Counted from the first letter of the stretch, positions 1 through 7,713 are shown. The stretch is DNA of 64,000 nucleotides from Meiothermus sp. Pnk-1 (GCF_003226535.1 NZ_QKOB01000001.1:248001-312000), one strand, 5' to 3'. Notes: generated from the sequence alone by a model not told the origin. A program made the numbers and translations.

Positions 1-1236
1 CTCGCGCAGGGTGTTGCCCTGGTTGGTGGCCAGGTTGAACTCGAGCACCTGCCCCTGGGCATTCACCAGGAAGCCGTCCTTGTTCTTGGTGCGGAAGCCG
101 AGCTCGGCCAGGAGTTGGGTGGCCTTTTGCGGGCTGAACTCGTACTTGGCCACGTCGTCGGTGAAGAACTGCTTGACGGGGATCGAGATGGGGCCCCACT
201 GCGGCTTACCCAGCCCGCCCTGGGCCACTTCGATCATGGACTTCTTGTCCATCAGGTAAGCCATGGCCCTTCTGAACTTCACCTGGCGGAAGAGGTTGGC
301 CTTGAAGGAGTCCTTGTTGTTCCAGTTGAAGACGATGAAGTTGGTGCCAGTGGTCACGTCGGCGTTGGGGAAGATCTGGCCATTGAGGCGGCCTGAGCGG
401 ATGCGCTCGAGCACCTGGGCCACCTTGTCGCCGTCGGGGGCGGCGTAGAGGTCGGTGTCCCCACCCAGGAAGCGGGCCAATTGGGCTTCGGTGTTGGAGA
501 CGATCTGGAAGGTCCAGCGCTCGAGGTAGGCTACCGGGTTAGCCTTCTCGTCGGTGCCCCAGTAGTTGGGGTTACGCTTCAGCACCACCCGCTCGCCCTT
601 GGCGTACTGGTCGAGGGTAAAGGGGCCACCCACCACGATCTGGGCAGGCGGGGTATCCAGGTTGTAGAGCGCTTGCAGCTTCTCCGGCCCCTGGCGGTAA
701 GCCGGGCCGAAGATGTGCTCGGGGGCGATGAGCCAGCCCTGGATCAAAGCCGGGGCGTAGGGCTTGGGGAAGTCCGCGCGCACCGTGTACTGGTCCACCT
801 TGCTCCACTTGATCGGCTGGCCGTCGAGGACGAAGCTCGAGCGGCTGTTGGAGTTCACCTTGGGGTCGGCGTGGACGGTGGCGCTAAAAATTACATCGTC
901 GGCATCGATGGGCTGTCCATCCGACCACTTGGCCCCCTGGCGCAGCTTGAAGATCACCGTGAGCCCGTTGTTGCGTACCTCCCAGGAGGTGGCCAGGTAC
1001 CCCTCTGGCTGTAGGGTATAGGGATTGTAGCCGGTGAGGTAAGGGAAGAAGTTGTTGATGATGTCAGTGGACGAAGTCTCCCGCGCCACGAAGGGGTTGA
1101 AGGTGCGGGGGTCGGAGATCGAAGAGATGCGGAGCGATCCACCCTGCTTTCCCACCTCGGTGCCCTTGAACACCTTAGGCTGCGCCAGGGCTAACCCCGC
1201 CAGCGCCAGCATGCCCAGAACAAAAAGTTTTTTCAT
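1..1236 (-). CDS. ABC transporter solute-binding protein, family 5 (peptide/oligopeptide type), 3' end outside window
   Basis: Periplasmic binding protein of a DppA/OppA-type importer that captures peptides or related solutes for an ABC permease. About 412 residues are visible and the C-terminus runs off the left edge. The N-terminus is a signal peptide (MKKLFVLGMLALAGLALA) without a lipobox Cys. Family features include the early DPRTFNPF segment, the WSDGQPIDADDVIFS segment and the KRNPNYWG motif. The ATG at 1236 is chosen because GGAGGAG lies just upstream (around 1241-1247). Substrate cannot be told from sequence. The permease genes would be expected beyond the window. Confidence 0.9.
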   Translation of the reverse strand, partial: MKKLFVLGMLALAGLALAQPKVFKGTEVGKQGGSLRISSISDPRTFNPFVARETSSTDIINNFFPYLTGYNPYTLQPEGYLATSWEVRNNGLTVIFKLRQGAKWSDGQPIDADDVIFSATVHADPKVNSNSRSSFVLDGQPIKWSKVDQYTVRADFPKPYAPALIQGWLIAPEHIFGPAYRQGPEKLQALYNLDTPPAQIVVGGPFTLDQYAKGERVVLKRNPNYWGTDEKANPVAYLERWTFQIVSNTEAQLARFLGGDTDLYAAPDGDKVAQVLERIRSGRLNGQIFPNADVTTGTNFIVFNWNNKDSFKANLFRQVKFRRAMAYLMDKKSMIEVAQGGLGKPQWGPISIPVKQFFTDDVAKYEFSPQKATQLLAELGFRTKNKDGFLVNAQGQVLEFNLATNQGNTLRE

Positions 1237-1414
1237 GCACTCCTCCTGCATTTTTATCCAACAAGTCTAGCGGCTTGGGAATGGGACATTCGCGCAGCTA
1301 GCTTTGGACTCCGGTTCAAGGTATCGAGCTATCCATGCTGTTGTCAAGGGTTGGCCAGCCGCCATTCGTTGGGCTTGCATCCACCTAATGGTGGACTATG
1401 GGCCGAAGCCTGGG

Positions 1415-1447
1415 AAAAAAAGCCGGTGCCCTTCAAGGCACCGGCTG
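1415..1447 (-). terminator. Rho-independent terminator downstream of secG
   Basis: On the minus strand a 10-bp GC-rich stem (AGCCGGTGCC pairing with GGCACCGGCT, 6-nt loop) is followed by a run of T (1415-1420). It sits about 20 bp after the secG stop codon. Confidence 0.85.
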
Positions 1448-1465
1448 AACCTCAGCACCCCGACT

Positions 1466-1693
1466 TTAGCGCGGCAGACGGCCCAACAGCCAGGCCAGCA
1501 CCACGAAGGCGATTCCCAGCCCCGCGGTGATGCGGTATAGGCCGCCGGTAACCCCGCGCGCCTGGAACAGGTCGCTCGCGCCCCCCAGAAGGTCGCCCCC
1601 GGTCTGTTTGGGCTCCTGGGCGAGCACGAAATACACCAAACCCGCCGCTATCAGCAGGTAAAGAACCAGGAGAAGGTTGTAGACAATTTCCAT
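1466..1693 (-). CDS. secG: SecG, protein translocase subunit
   Basis: Small subunit of the SecYEG channel that assists SecA-driven protein export. The protein is 75 residues with two hydrophobic segments (about 4-25 and 53-71) separated by a Gln/Gly-rich loop containing QEPKQTGGDLLGG, the usual SecG layout. The ATG at 1693 has GGAGGATCG before it; a longer in-frame reading would run into the tRNA remnant and is rejected. It lies directly downstream of the truncated tRNA-Leu copy, so before the element inserted it would have followed tRNA-Leu on the same strand. Confidence 0.9.
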   Translation of the reverse strand: MEIVYNLLLVLYLLIAAGLVYFVLAQEPKQTGGDLLGGASDLFQARGVTGGLYRITAGLGIAFVVLAWLLGRLPR

Positions 1694-1727
1694 CGATCCT
1701 CCGAACCCGGGCCACCGGCCCGGCTTA

Positions 1728-1788
1728 TGCGCCTTGGTGCCGGGAGGGGGACTCGAACCCCCATGGCTGCTAACCGCTCGATTTTGAG
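1728..1788. repeat. Left attachment site: 61-bp direct repeat with a truncated tRNA-Leu 3' half
   Basis: Identical over 61 bp to 8817-8877. Positions 1735-1788 correspond to the 3' part of tRNA-Leu (anticodon loop to CCA) read on the minus strand. Sequence upstream of the anticodon loop is unrelated to a tRNA, so this is a non-functional remnant left by integration. Identity ends at 1788/8877, which places the crossover in or just 3' of the anticodon loop. Confidence 0.92.
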
Positions 1789-1887
1789 ACCATCTCCAGA
1801 GCCGAAGACCATAAAAAACCCGTCCAGGACACAACCGGTTCACTCCACGGCACCGGGTGGTGCGACCATCATACCCTGAAGGTCTGT

Positions 1888-1947
1888 CTTAGCACAATAG
1901 CAAGCGTTTGCTAAGTTGTCAGAAACACCGTCCAGGACGATGTTTCT
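1888..1947. promoter_or_regulatory. Clustered inverted repeats upstream of the first left-end gene of the element
   Basis: CTTAGCA (1888-1894) pairs with TGCTAAG (1909-1915), and inside it TAGCAA (1898-1903) pairs with TTGCTA (1908-1913). Ten bases on, AGAAACA (1921-1927) pairs with TGTTTCT (1941-1947) around a GTCCAGGAC box (1930-1938). A -10-like TAAAAT (1963-1968) follows 6 nt before the ATG at 1975. The layout suggests operators for an element regulator or arm sites for the integrase. Confidence 0.55.
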
Positions 1948-1974
1948 AAGCGCTCGGTGTGATAAAATTGGGCC

Positions 1975-2418
1975 ATGACGGTCCGGGGCGACCAAAGGGG
2001 TCATCAAGGCCCGCCTGAGCGGGCACGGCGGCTATTCCGCCGCCAGCAAAGGGTGGGGAAAACCCGGGAGAGGATTCCCTTCCTGCCACCCTTACCCCCA
2101 CACCTTCGCGGACCGATTTGGGGCGAGTATAAGAAGGCCCTTGATCAGCACAAGGCCGTGCAAGCCCACCTAGCCCGGCGAGGGCTGGCCACGGTGGCCG
2201 AGCGGGCTTTGCACTCCATTCACCGGTGGTTTTGGCGCACCGTGGCAGAGGCGGTTCGGGGGGTAGCCCTGGAGCTGTTTTTACTTTTTCTGGCAGCCCT
2301 TTTTCAGATAAAGCCCACCCCCTCCACACCCGTCGATGAGAGACCCCTCAGCCGTGCCCCTCCGGGGTTTCTGAGCGTAGTTTTTCCGTCAGCTCCGAAT
2401 GCCGTTCGGGGTCGGTAG
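1975..2418 (+). CDS. Hypothetical protein, element left end
   Basis: A 147-residue reading frame not recognised from any family. The first 45 residues are Arg/Pro-rich and may not be translated. Residues about 50-105 look like genuine amphipathic helix followed by a hydrophobic stretch (LELFLLFLAALF), so a membrane-associated small protein is possible. A -10-like TAAAAT ends 6 nt before the ATG, consistent with a leaderless message. Codon use in the middle part is like the rest of the element. The opposite strand has a long open frame that reads as a shadow. Reality of the gene is moderately likely and its exact start uncertain. Confidence 0.4.
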   Translation: MTVRGDQRGHQGPPERARRLFRRQQRVGKTRERIPFLPPLPPHLRGPIWGEYKKALDQHKAVQAHLARRGLATVAERALHSIHRWFWRTVAEAVRGVALELFLLFLAALFQIKPTPSTPVDERPLSRAPPGFLSVVFPSAPNAVRGR

Positions 2419-2481
2419 GCTTTTCGGCTTTCGGGCTTACTGGACCCCGGCTATGGCCGGGGGTGTTCGGAGAGCAAAAAC

Positions 2482-2697
2482 ATGAACAAGGATCAGGATC
2501 ATAAAAAACTGATAAAGGTCACAGAGGCGGCCAAGCAGTTGGGGGTTTCCCGGCAAACTCTTGCTCGCTGGATTCGGCAGGGGTGGATTCCTGCCGTGCA
2601 GATCGGCGATAGGTTCAGGGTTTCTGCTGAGGTGATCGAGGAGCTTCTCGACAAGGCCAAAAAGGTGCCCACCCCCCAGGCCGAGGAGGTGGGCTAA
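2482..2697 (+). CDS. Excisionase-family helix-turn-helix protein
   Basis: The 71-residue protein has the MerR-like/excisionase HTH layout: KVTEAAKQLGVSRQTLARWIRQGWIPAVQIGDRFRV, i.e. recognition helix plus wing, residues about 11-50. Such proteins bind DNA as recombination directionality factors or plasmid/phage regulators. The start codon follows GGAGAG with good spacing, and a GC-rich hairpin (about 2441-2464) lies just upstream. Its stop codon is 1 nt before the GTG of the primase-helicase gene, so the two are surely co-transcribed. It probably regulates element replication or excision; which of the two is unclear. Confidence 0.8.
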   Translation: MNKDQDHKKLIKVTEAAKQLGVSRQTLARWIRQGWIPAVQIGDRFRVSAEVIEELLDKAKKVPTPQAEEVG

Positions 2698-2698
2698 C

Positions 2699-5377
2699 GT
2701 GGGGCAGACTCTACCAGAGGTGATGGAGGTGAGCAACTGCCCCTCCAGTCTAGCGCAAAAGCGCCGCTGGGTGGTATGGCGCTACGTGGAGCGGGACGGC
2801 AAGCAGACCAAGGTCCCTTTCCAGCCCGACGAAAAGCCCGCCAGGAGCAACGACCCCACCACCTGGCACACCCTGGAGGAGTGCCGGAAGGCCCTCCAGG
2901 GTGGCCGGTTCGACGGCTTGGGCTTTGTGCTGGGGGACGGTATCACCGGAATCGACCTCGATTGGAAGGAATATCCCGGTGAGGGTGTCCCGACCGAAGC
3001 CCGGACCATCGTGGACCGGCTCGACTCTTACGTGGAGTGGTCACCCTCCGGCAAGGGCTGCCACATCCTGTTGCACGGCAAGCTGCCCGAAGGGTGCCGC
3101 AACCGAAAAAAGCTAGCCCCCGGTGTGGAGTTGGAAGTTTATGACAAGGGCAGGTTTTTTACCTTCACAGCCGAGCACTGGGAAGGCTACCCCGACGATC
3201 TCCAGGAGTGCCAGGCCGAGCTAGAGGCTTTGCTAGCCGACTTGGGGGTGTTGTCCACAACACCAGCACCCCACCCTGTGGCGCTGGACGACCAGGCCCT
3301 GCTAGAAAAGATGTTCCAAGCCGAGAACGGGGCCAACATACGCCGCTTGTGGCAGGGTGACACCAGCGGCTACTCGTCCCAGTCCGAGGCCGATTTGGCC
3401 CTGTGCTCGCACCTACTGTGGTGGACGAACAACGATGACGGGCGTGCAGATCGGCTGTTCCGGCAGTCGGGCCTGTACAGACCGAAGTGGGATGAGCAAC
3501 ACGCTGGGAGCGGCAAGACCTACGGCGAGATGACCCTGGAGAAGGCCCGGAGTAGTAGCCCTTACCGGGGACTGGAGGCGCAACCGGAGCGGAAAAAGGA
3601 AAAGGAATCCACCCGCCTGGTATCCCTGGCGGCAGACGCGCAATTCTGGCACAGCCCCGACGGGACGGCTTGGGCGAGTATTCCCGTCGAGGGTCACATC
3701 GAGCACTGGCCGGTGGACAGCCGCCCCTTCCGGCTTTGGTTATCCGGGCGCTTTTATCGCACAGAGGGCAAAACCCCTCACCACCAGGGGCTGAAGGATG
3801 CCCTTGCTGTCCTGGAGGCTAAGGCGCTTCACGATGGTGTTTCATGCCCGGTGTTTACCCGGCTGGCCGAGCACGATGGGCGAATCTACCTCGACCTGAG
3901 CCGCCCCGATTGGAGTGTGGTGGAGATAGACGCCCACGATTGGCGGATTGTACCCGCCGCCGGTGCACCGGTGCGATTCCGGCGTACCCCGCACCAGAAG
4001 CCTTTGCCGATACCTGAGCGGCCCGGTGACCTGGAACCGCTGAAGAGGCTTGCCCCCACAAAGGACTGGCCTCTGCTCCTGGGGTGGATCATCGGAACGC
4101 TGAACCCTGGGCCAGGAGCATACCCGCTGCTGCTCCTGGCCGGGGAAAAGGGTGCGGGGAAGTCTACGCTGGCCCGTATGCTGAAGGCCCTGGTGGACCC
4201 CAGCGAGGGGATGCTGCGCACCGAGCCGCGCAGCGACGAGCCGGTGATCATTGCCGCGCTAAACGATCTGATCGTGGCCTTCGACAACCTGTCGGGTGTC
4301 CCGCCCTGGTTATCCGACATTCTGTGTGTGGTCGCCACCGGTGGGGCTTTATCGAGGCGGCAGCTATACACCGACAGCGGGGAGGTCGTGTTATCGGTGT
4401 GCCGCCCGGTGATCCTGACCGGGATCGGCTTTGGCCTGCTGCGCGATGACCTGGCCGACCGGACGCTGCGAATAGAGGTAGCTCGTATTCGGGACGAACA
4501 ACGGTTGACCGAAGGGGAGCTGTGGCAGCGCTTCGAGGCAGCGCACCCCCGCATCCTGGCCGCCCTGCTGGACGCCGTGAGCACCGCCCTGGCCCGAAAA
4601 GCGGAGGTAACCCTCAAACCGCTACCCCGGATGGCCGACTGGGCGATCTGGGCCGAGGCCGCCAGCCCCGCCCTGGGCTGTGCTCCGGGTGAGATCGTGC
4701 GGGCCTTCAACAGCGCGCAACAGGCTTTGAGCGCCGATTTGCTGGAGGGGAACCCCCTGGCCCAGGCTGTGCTCGATCTGGTGAGCGATTGGCCGGAGGG
4801 TAACCGTCAAGTCTACACTTCCAGGGAATTGCTCGACGAGCTGGGGCGGATAGTGGGCAGCCCCCCTCCGGGCTGGCCGCGATCCCCTGTGGCCCTGGGC
4901 AAAGCTCTGCCGCGCTTGCAGGAGGCCCTACGCCGGGCCGGGGTTATCCTGACAGGCCAGCGCGACTCTTACACCAACTCTTTTATATGGAGCCTAGAGG
5001 TTCGGGCACAGGCCGAACGTGCCCCGGAGGTGGAAAGCCCCCCGGCTGCCCTACCCTCTCAGGAGGCCCTATCCGATAATCCCGCCCAAACCCCGGAGGA
5101 GGGGGAAGACGGGTGGGAGCGGCTGGAAAGGAATATCCCCCGGATACTGGAGGCCCTACGGGCAGAGAAGCCGAGATTGCTACGCCTCAAAAGCGAGCAG
5201 GGGGAGAGTTACCCCATGATCCTCAAACCGGAAGAGGAGCTGGCGAAGAGGGGAATAGGCCCTCGAAGCTGGGAGGAACTGCTGCGGGATCAGATCGTAA
5301 TGGGGAGGAAGGAGTGGCCACAGGCCAAGAGGGTTGAGGTTTGGGCGGAAACCCCTGAGGGGTGGAAGCCCCTTTGA
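2699..5377 (+). CDS. Fused primase-polymerase (AEP superfamily) and AAA+ helicase, element replication protein
   Basis: The 892-residue protein is likely the replication initiator of the element. Residues about 15-180 resemble the NrS-1-type archaeo-eukaryotic primase-polymerase: WVVWRY near the start, the metal-binding GIDLDW (D86, D88), and SPSGKGCH (H122). A middle region without clear motif precedes an ATPase with Walker A GEKGAGKST (482-490), Walker B-like LIVAFDN, and a following CRPVILTG segment. This combination primes, extends and unwinds DNA in phages and plasmids. The GTG start is preceded by AGGAGGT at 8 nt; an internal ATG at 2723 is an alternative. It overlaps no other gene and ends at a strong terminator. 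Confidence 0.85.
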   Translation: MGQTLPEVMEVSNCPSSLAQKRRWVVWRYVERDGKQTKVPFQPDEKPARSNDPTTWHTLEECRKALQGGRFDGLGFVLGDGITGIDLDWKEYPGEGVPTEARTIVDRLDSYVEWSPSGKGCHILLHGKLPEGCRNRKKLAPGVELEVYDKGRFFTFTAEHWEGYPDDLQECQAELEALLADLGVLSTTPAPHPVALDDQALLEKMFQAENGANIRRLWQGDTSGYSSQSEADLALCSHLLWWTNNDDGRADRLFRQSGLYRPKWDEQHAGSGKTYGEMTLEKARSSSPYRGLEAQPERKKEKESTRLVSLAADAQFWHSPDGTAWASIPVEGHIEHWPVDSRPFRLWLSGRFYRTEGKTPHHQGLKDALAVLEAKALHDGVSCPVFTRLAEHDGRIYLDLSRPDWSVVEIDAHDWRIVPAAGAPVRFRRTPHQKPLPIPERPGDLEPLKRLAPTKDWPLLLGWIIGTLNPGPGAYPLLLLAGEKGAGKSTLARMLKALVDPSEGMLRTEPRSDEPVIIAALNDLIVAFDNLSGVPPWLSDILCVVATGGALSRRQLYTDSGEVVLSVCRPVILTGIGFGLLRDDLADRTLRIEVARIRDEQRLTEGELWQRFEAAHPRILAALLDAVSTALARKAEVTLKPLPRMADWAIWAEAASPALGCAPGEIVRAFNSAQQALSADLLEGNPLAQAVLDLVSDWPEGNRQVYTSRELLDELGRIVGSPPPGWPRSPVALGKALPRLQEALRRAGVILTGQRDSYTNSFIWSLEVRAQAERAPEVESPPAALPSQEALSDNPAQTPEEGEDGWERLERNIPRILEALRAEKPRLLRLKSEQGESYPMILKPEEELAKRGIGPRSWEELLRDQIVMGRKEWPQAKRVEVWAETPEGWKPL

Positions 5378-5393
5378 TCTGAACGGTACAGAG

Positions 5394-5420
5394 ACCCCGC
5401 CAAAAGAGGCGGGGTGTGTT
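5394..5420 (+). terminator. Terminator after the primase-helicase gene
   Basis: ACCCCGCC (5394-5401) pairs with GGCGGGGT (5408-5415) across a 6-nt A-rich loop, followed by GTGTTTTA. It starts 17 bp after the stop codon and runs into the palindrome at 5421. Confidence 0.8.
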
Positions 5421-5441
5421 TTACCTACACTGTATAGGTAA
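5421..5441. promoter_or_regulatory. Near-perfect palindrome, twin of the site at 6400 (candidate operator)
   Basis: Arms TTACCTACAC and GTATAGGTAA around a central T, with one mismatch. Apart from that mismatched base and the central base it matches the perfect copy at 6400-6420. It lies between the primase-helicase terminator and the TCCGGA cluster. A half-site (TACCTACAC) recurs near 5466. It may be an operator or a promoter (TATAGG on the plus strand) for a transcript through the origin-like region. Confidence 0.6.
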
Positions 5442-5506
5442 CCGTTCACGGGATTACAGTTGGGGTACCTACACCCTCCGCAATCCCCACAGCTAGGCTG
5501 TTGGGC

Positions 5507-5869
5507 TCCGGAGGTTCCGGAGATGAACTGGAGATGAGAATCGGAATCTCCGGAAAGTTTTTGCCGTCTGGAACGCTGTTTCCGGAGTTTCGGAGGTTCT
5601 GGAGGTTTTTCCGGTACTTTTCGCGCAACATATACACGGGGGGGTGTTACCCCCCCCGTACCCCCTTTCTCTTCTTCTGCGCACTAAGGGGGGAGAATCT
5701 CCAGAATCTCCGGACCTCCGGAGAACCCGTCCTGGACGTGTTTTTTTCTCCGGAGATTCTTTTTCTCATCTCCGGAATCTCCGGAAATCTCCGACCCCCG
5801 TCCTGGACGGGTTTTCTCAAAGAACCCCTCCTCTAATCTCGTTTTTCATGTTTTTCATCTCTCTCCGGA
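5507..5869. repeat. Cluster of ten TCCGGA palindromes, candidate replication origin of the element
   Basis: TCCGGA occurs at 5507, 5516, 5549, 5581, 5709, 5717, 5749, 5771, 5780 and 5864, often within CTCCGGAAT/AATCTCCGGA contexts, plus degenerate copies. The left part reads as an imperfect inverted copy of the right part around a central G-run/C-run hairpin near 5636-5655. The whole 5378-6062 stretch has no convincing gene and is richer in A/T runs than its surroundings. A 8-bp stem-loop (CCCACAGC/GCTGTGGG, 5883-5903) follows. Position next to a primase-helicase gene suggests iterons of an origin; this is inference. Confidence 0.65.
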
Positions 5870-6062
5870 ATCTCTAACCCCCCCCACAGCCCGAAGCTGT
5901 GGGACTTGTGGCGGGTGTGTGGAAGATTGGTCACCCCAGGACACAAGTCGTGCACTCTGCCCCGGCTGTGGTGGGGTTTGTTATGTCGAGGACAGATTAT
6001 CAGGGGCTTTGTACGGTTAGAAAATAGCCGCTAACTTTACTTAGGGGAAATTACCAGCCGGG

Positions 6063-6398
6063 TCACTTCCCCTTCTTCGAAGCGCCGTCCACAATCTCCG
6101 TATACAGGCTCTGCGCTTCCCTCTTCCCCACCGGCTTGACCCTAGGCCCCATGCCCTTCAGGCGCTTGCCTATGCGGGCTAGAGCCGCCTGTGCGGCAGC
6201 TTCCGCCTCTTCGAGGGTGTGGAAGTACGTCCCCCCGTTCTCCAGGGGAGTAGGCTCACGAAGGTACTTCTCCCGGGGAGGCTCCCACTCCTCCGTGATC
6301 TTTTTCAGGGCCAGCTCCGGGGAGGCATTGGCATACACTCGCCAGGAGTAGTATTCGTACAGCTTCCAGCGCTCCTCGTCGGTCAGGTTCGGGTTCAT
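6063..6398 (-). CDS. Hypothetical protein of the element, behind a palindromic operator
   Basis: A 111-residue soluble, charged protein not recognised from any family. It is mostly predicted helix, with a Trp/Tyr-rich start (EERWKLYEYYSWRVY) and an Ala/Glu-rich helix near residues 62-78. The ATG is 2 nt from a perfect palindrome (6400-6420) that contains a -10-like TATAGG on this strand, so transcription is probably controlled at that site. It is the last gene of a leftward run from the integrase side. Its function is unknown; a small element regulator or replication accessory are guesses only. Confidence 0.65.
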   Translation of the reverse strand: MNPNLTDEERWKLYEYYSWRVYANASPELALKKITEEWEPPREKYLREPTPLENGGTYFHTLEEAEAAAQAALARIGKRLKGMGPRVKPVGKREAQSLYTEIVDGASKKGK

Positions 6399-6399
6399 G

Positions 6400-6420
6400 T
6401 TACCTATACAGTATAGGTAA
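6400..6420. promoter_or_regulatory. Perfect 10-bp-arm palindrome at the start of the 111-residue gene
   Basis: Arms TTACCTATAC and GTATAGGTAA around one central base. It ends 2 nt before the ATG at 6398, so a protein bound here would block transcription or translation initiation. The only close relative in the window is 5421-5441. Confidence 0.75.
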
Positions 6421-6425
6421 AGCTC

Positions 6426-6932
6426 TCAGTTTGGTCGAACGGCCTCATAGGCCTTGGCCAAGTACCCCTCGGCCAGATACCCCCACAGCCTGTGTACCGA
6501 CACACACACCCTGGCCCGTCTCTCCAAATCTCTCAGGGGCCACCGTACCGGGGGGCTATACTCTCCGGCCAGGAGAAGATAGGCTTTCTCGGCGCTGATG
6601 ACCAACACATCCGTACCGTGGGCCAACAAGTTGGCAATCTCTCGGCTCGTCTGTGGAGAAAGGCCCCCAAACTCCTCCGCCTGGTAGCAAAGCTTCAGGT
6701 CGCAATAGCGCTTCTCGTTTGGCAAAGTGATGCTGTAATCGTAAGGCGTAGCCTGGTCCGACCTGGACAGCTCGACCCTGATCAGGTCCACAGGCTGGTG
6801 AAAGGCCCTGGAATAGACCCTGTAGATTCCGGGCAGCAAGTCTAGCTCGACGTGCTTCGAGGCCCCGTATTCTTTGGGGCGGCTTGGCAAATTGGCGACA
6901 CGGAAATAGAATGGCGAATGCAAATACCTCAC
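6426..6932 (-). CDS. Hypothetical protein of the element
   Basis: A 168-residue protein not recognised from any family. It has no signal peptide or membrane segment and mixes beta-rich N-terminal sequence with a helical C-terminus (EGYLAKAYEAV). A GTG start at 6932 is preceded by GGGGGAAA at suitable spacing. It ends 5 bp before the palindrome that fronts the next leftward gene, so that gene may have its own promoter. The sequence has ordinary codon use and no frame break, supporting a real gene. Function unknown. Confidence 0.65.
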   Translation of the reverse strand: MRYLHSPFYFRVANLPSRPKEYGASKHVELDLLPGIYRVYSRAFHQPVDLIRVELSRSDQATPYDYSITLPNEKRYCDLKLCYQAEEFGGLSPQTSREIANLLAHGTDVLVISAEKAYLLLAGEYSPPVRWPLRDLERRARVCVSVHRLWGYLAEGYLAKAYEAVRPN

Positions 6933-6994
6933 AAATACTTTCCCCCTAGTTGTGCCCCTCCACAGAGCCCGCCAGCCCTGTGGAGGGGAATGTT

Positions 6995-7519
6995 TTACCC
7001 TAGGTTCTCATCAAACAGAACCTGATCGTTGCGGGTTATTTTGAGCCCCCAGCACAGGCTGTTAGACATGGAGCCCAGAAAGTCTCTCAGGTCCCAAGCG
7101 TGCCCAAAGACGCCCACCTCCGGGAGTCCCCAGGCGTCGTGCTTCACGACGTAATGGGCGAACTCCGGCGGGAAGTCCAGGCTCTCTCTGGCCCTCTTGA
7201 ACAGACTTTCGTCCACCAGAGGGATTCTCTGCCCCCCAAGGATCAGGGTGGGGCCACGGAGGCTGAAGACCTCCTCGAAACTGTGGTCTTTTCCCCGCAT
7301 CAGCCGCAAGGAGTACGTGCCGTTCCGGCGCAGTGTCGGAAGGGCTTCCCGGAGAATGCCCTCGATCTCGGCGGGGTCTTGTTTTCCTAGGGGCAGCACG
7401 TCGAAAAAGCCCCCGTCTTTCACGAAGTGCGCGACCTCGGCCCCCGCCAGGAGGGGGGCAACGTCACCCAAATAGTGTTCCAGAATCCGCCAGGGGCGGA
7501 ATTGGGGCTGTGTCTTCAT
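6995..7519 (-). CDS. Hypothetical protein of the element, translationally coupled to the small HTH gene
   Basis: A 174-residue soluble protein without recognised domain. The ATG at 7519 overlaps the stop codon of the upstream HTH gene by one base (TAATG), which points to coupled translation; a longer reading into that gene is rejected. A GGGGTGGGGA tract serves both as coding sequence of the neighbour and as ribosome site. A region with DFPPEFAHYVVKHDAWGLPEVGVFG is its most distinctive part. The tight link to an Xis-like protein hints at a role in element regulation, but nothing in the sequence shows it. Confidence 0.7.
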   Translation of the reverse strand: MKTQPQFRPWRILEHYLGDVAPLLAGAEVAHFVKDGGFFDVLPLGKQDPAEIEGILREALPTLRRNGTYSLRLMRGKDHSFEEVFSLRGPTLILGGQRIPLVDESLFKRARESLDFPPEFAHYVVKHDAWGLPEVGVFGHAWDLRDFLGSMSNSLCWGLKITRNDQVLFDENLG

Positions 7520-7695
7520 TATTCCCCACCCCGCTGCAGCCGCTCCAGGAAGGCCTTTGGCACATAAACCCGCTTCCCTAGACGAAAAGATGGAATATCC
7601 CCCCGCTTGATCGCTTTCCACACTGATCGATAGCTCAGGCCGAGCATCTTTGAAGCCTCCTTTATCCGATAAGCTGCGCGTTGTGGAGTTTCCAT
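7519..7695 (-). CDS. Small excisionase/AlpA-like HTH protein (58 residues)
   Basis: The protein begins METPQRAAYRIKEASKMLGL and continues with SYRSVWKAIKRGDIPSFRLG then KRVYVPKAFLERL: helix-turn-helix plus wing of the excisionase family. Size and position beside the integrase fit a recombination directionality factor that binds near the attachment site and turns integration into excision. GGAGG stands 7-8 nt before the ATG, and a TATAAT promoter lies 18 bp upstream. Its stop codon overlaps the ATG of the next gene. It is transcribed in the same direction as the integrase gene but after it. Confidence 0.8.
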   Translation of the reverse strand: METPQRAAYRIKEASKMLGLSYRSVWKAIKRGDIPSFRLGKRVYVPKAFLERLQRGGE

Positions 7696-7713
7696 AGACC
7701 CCCTCCAGTTACC

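Noticed and set aside
1946-2329. A 127-residue minus-strand frame at the element's left end
   Set aside because: It overlaps the plus-strand frame at 1975, is rich in Pro/Arg/Gly without fold-like pattern, and has no promoter or ribosome site.
5501-5836. Frames within the TCCGGA tract on both strands
   Set aside because: Their repeats (NLQNLR, ISGN) arise from the palindromic DNA on both strands, so they reflect the repeats rather than a protein.
5378-6062. CRISPR array
   Set aside because: The TCCGGA copies are short, irregularly spaced and self-complementary, without direct repeats of 25-40 bp and spacers.
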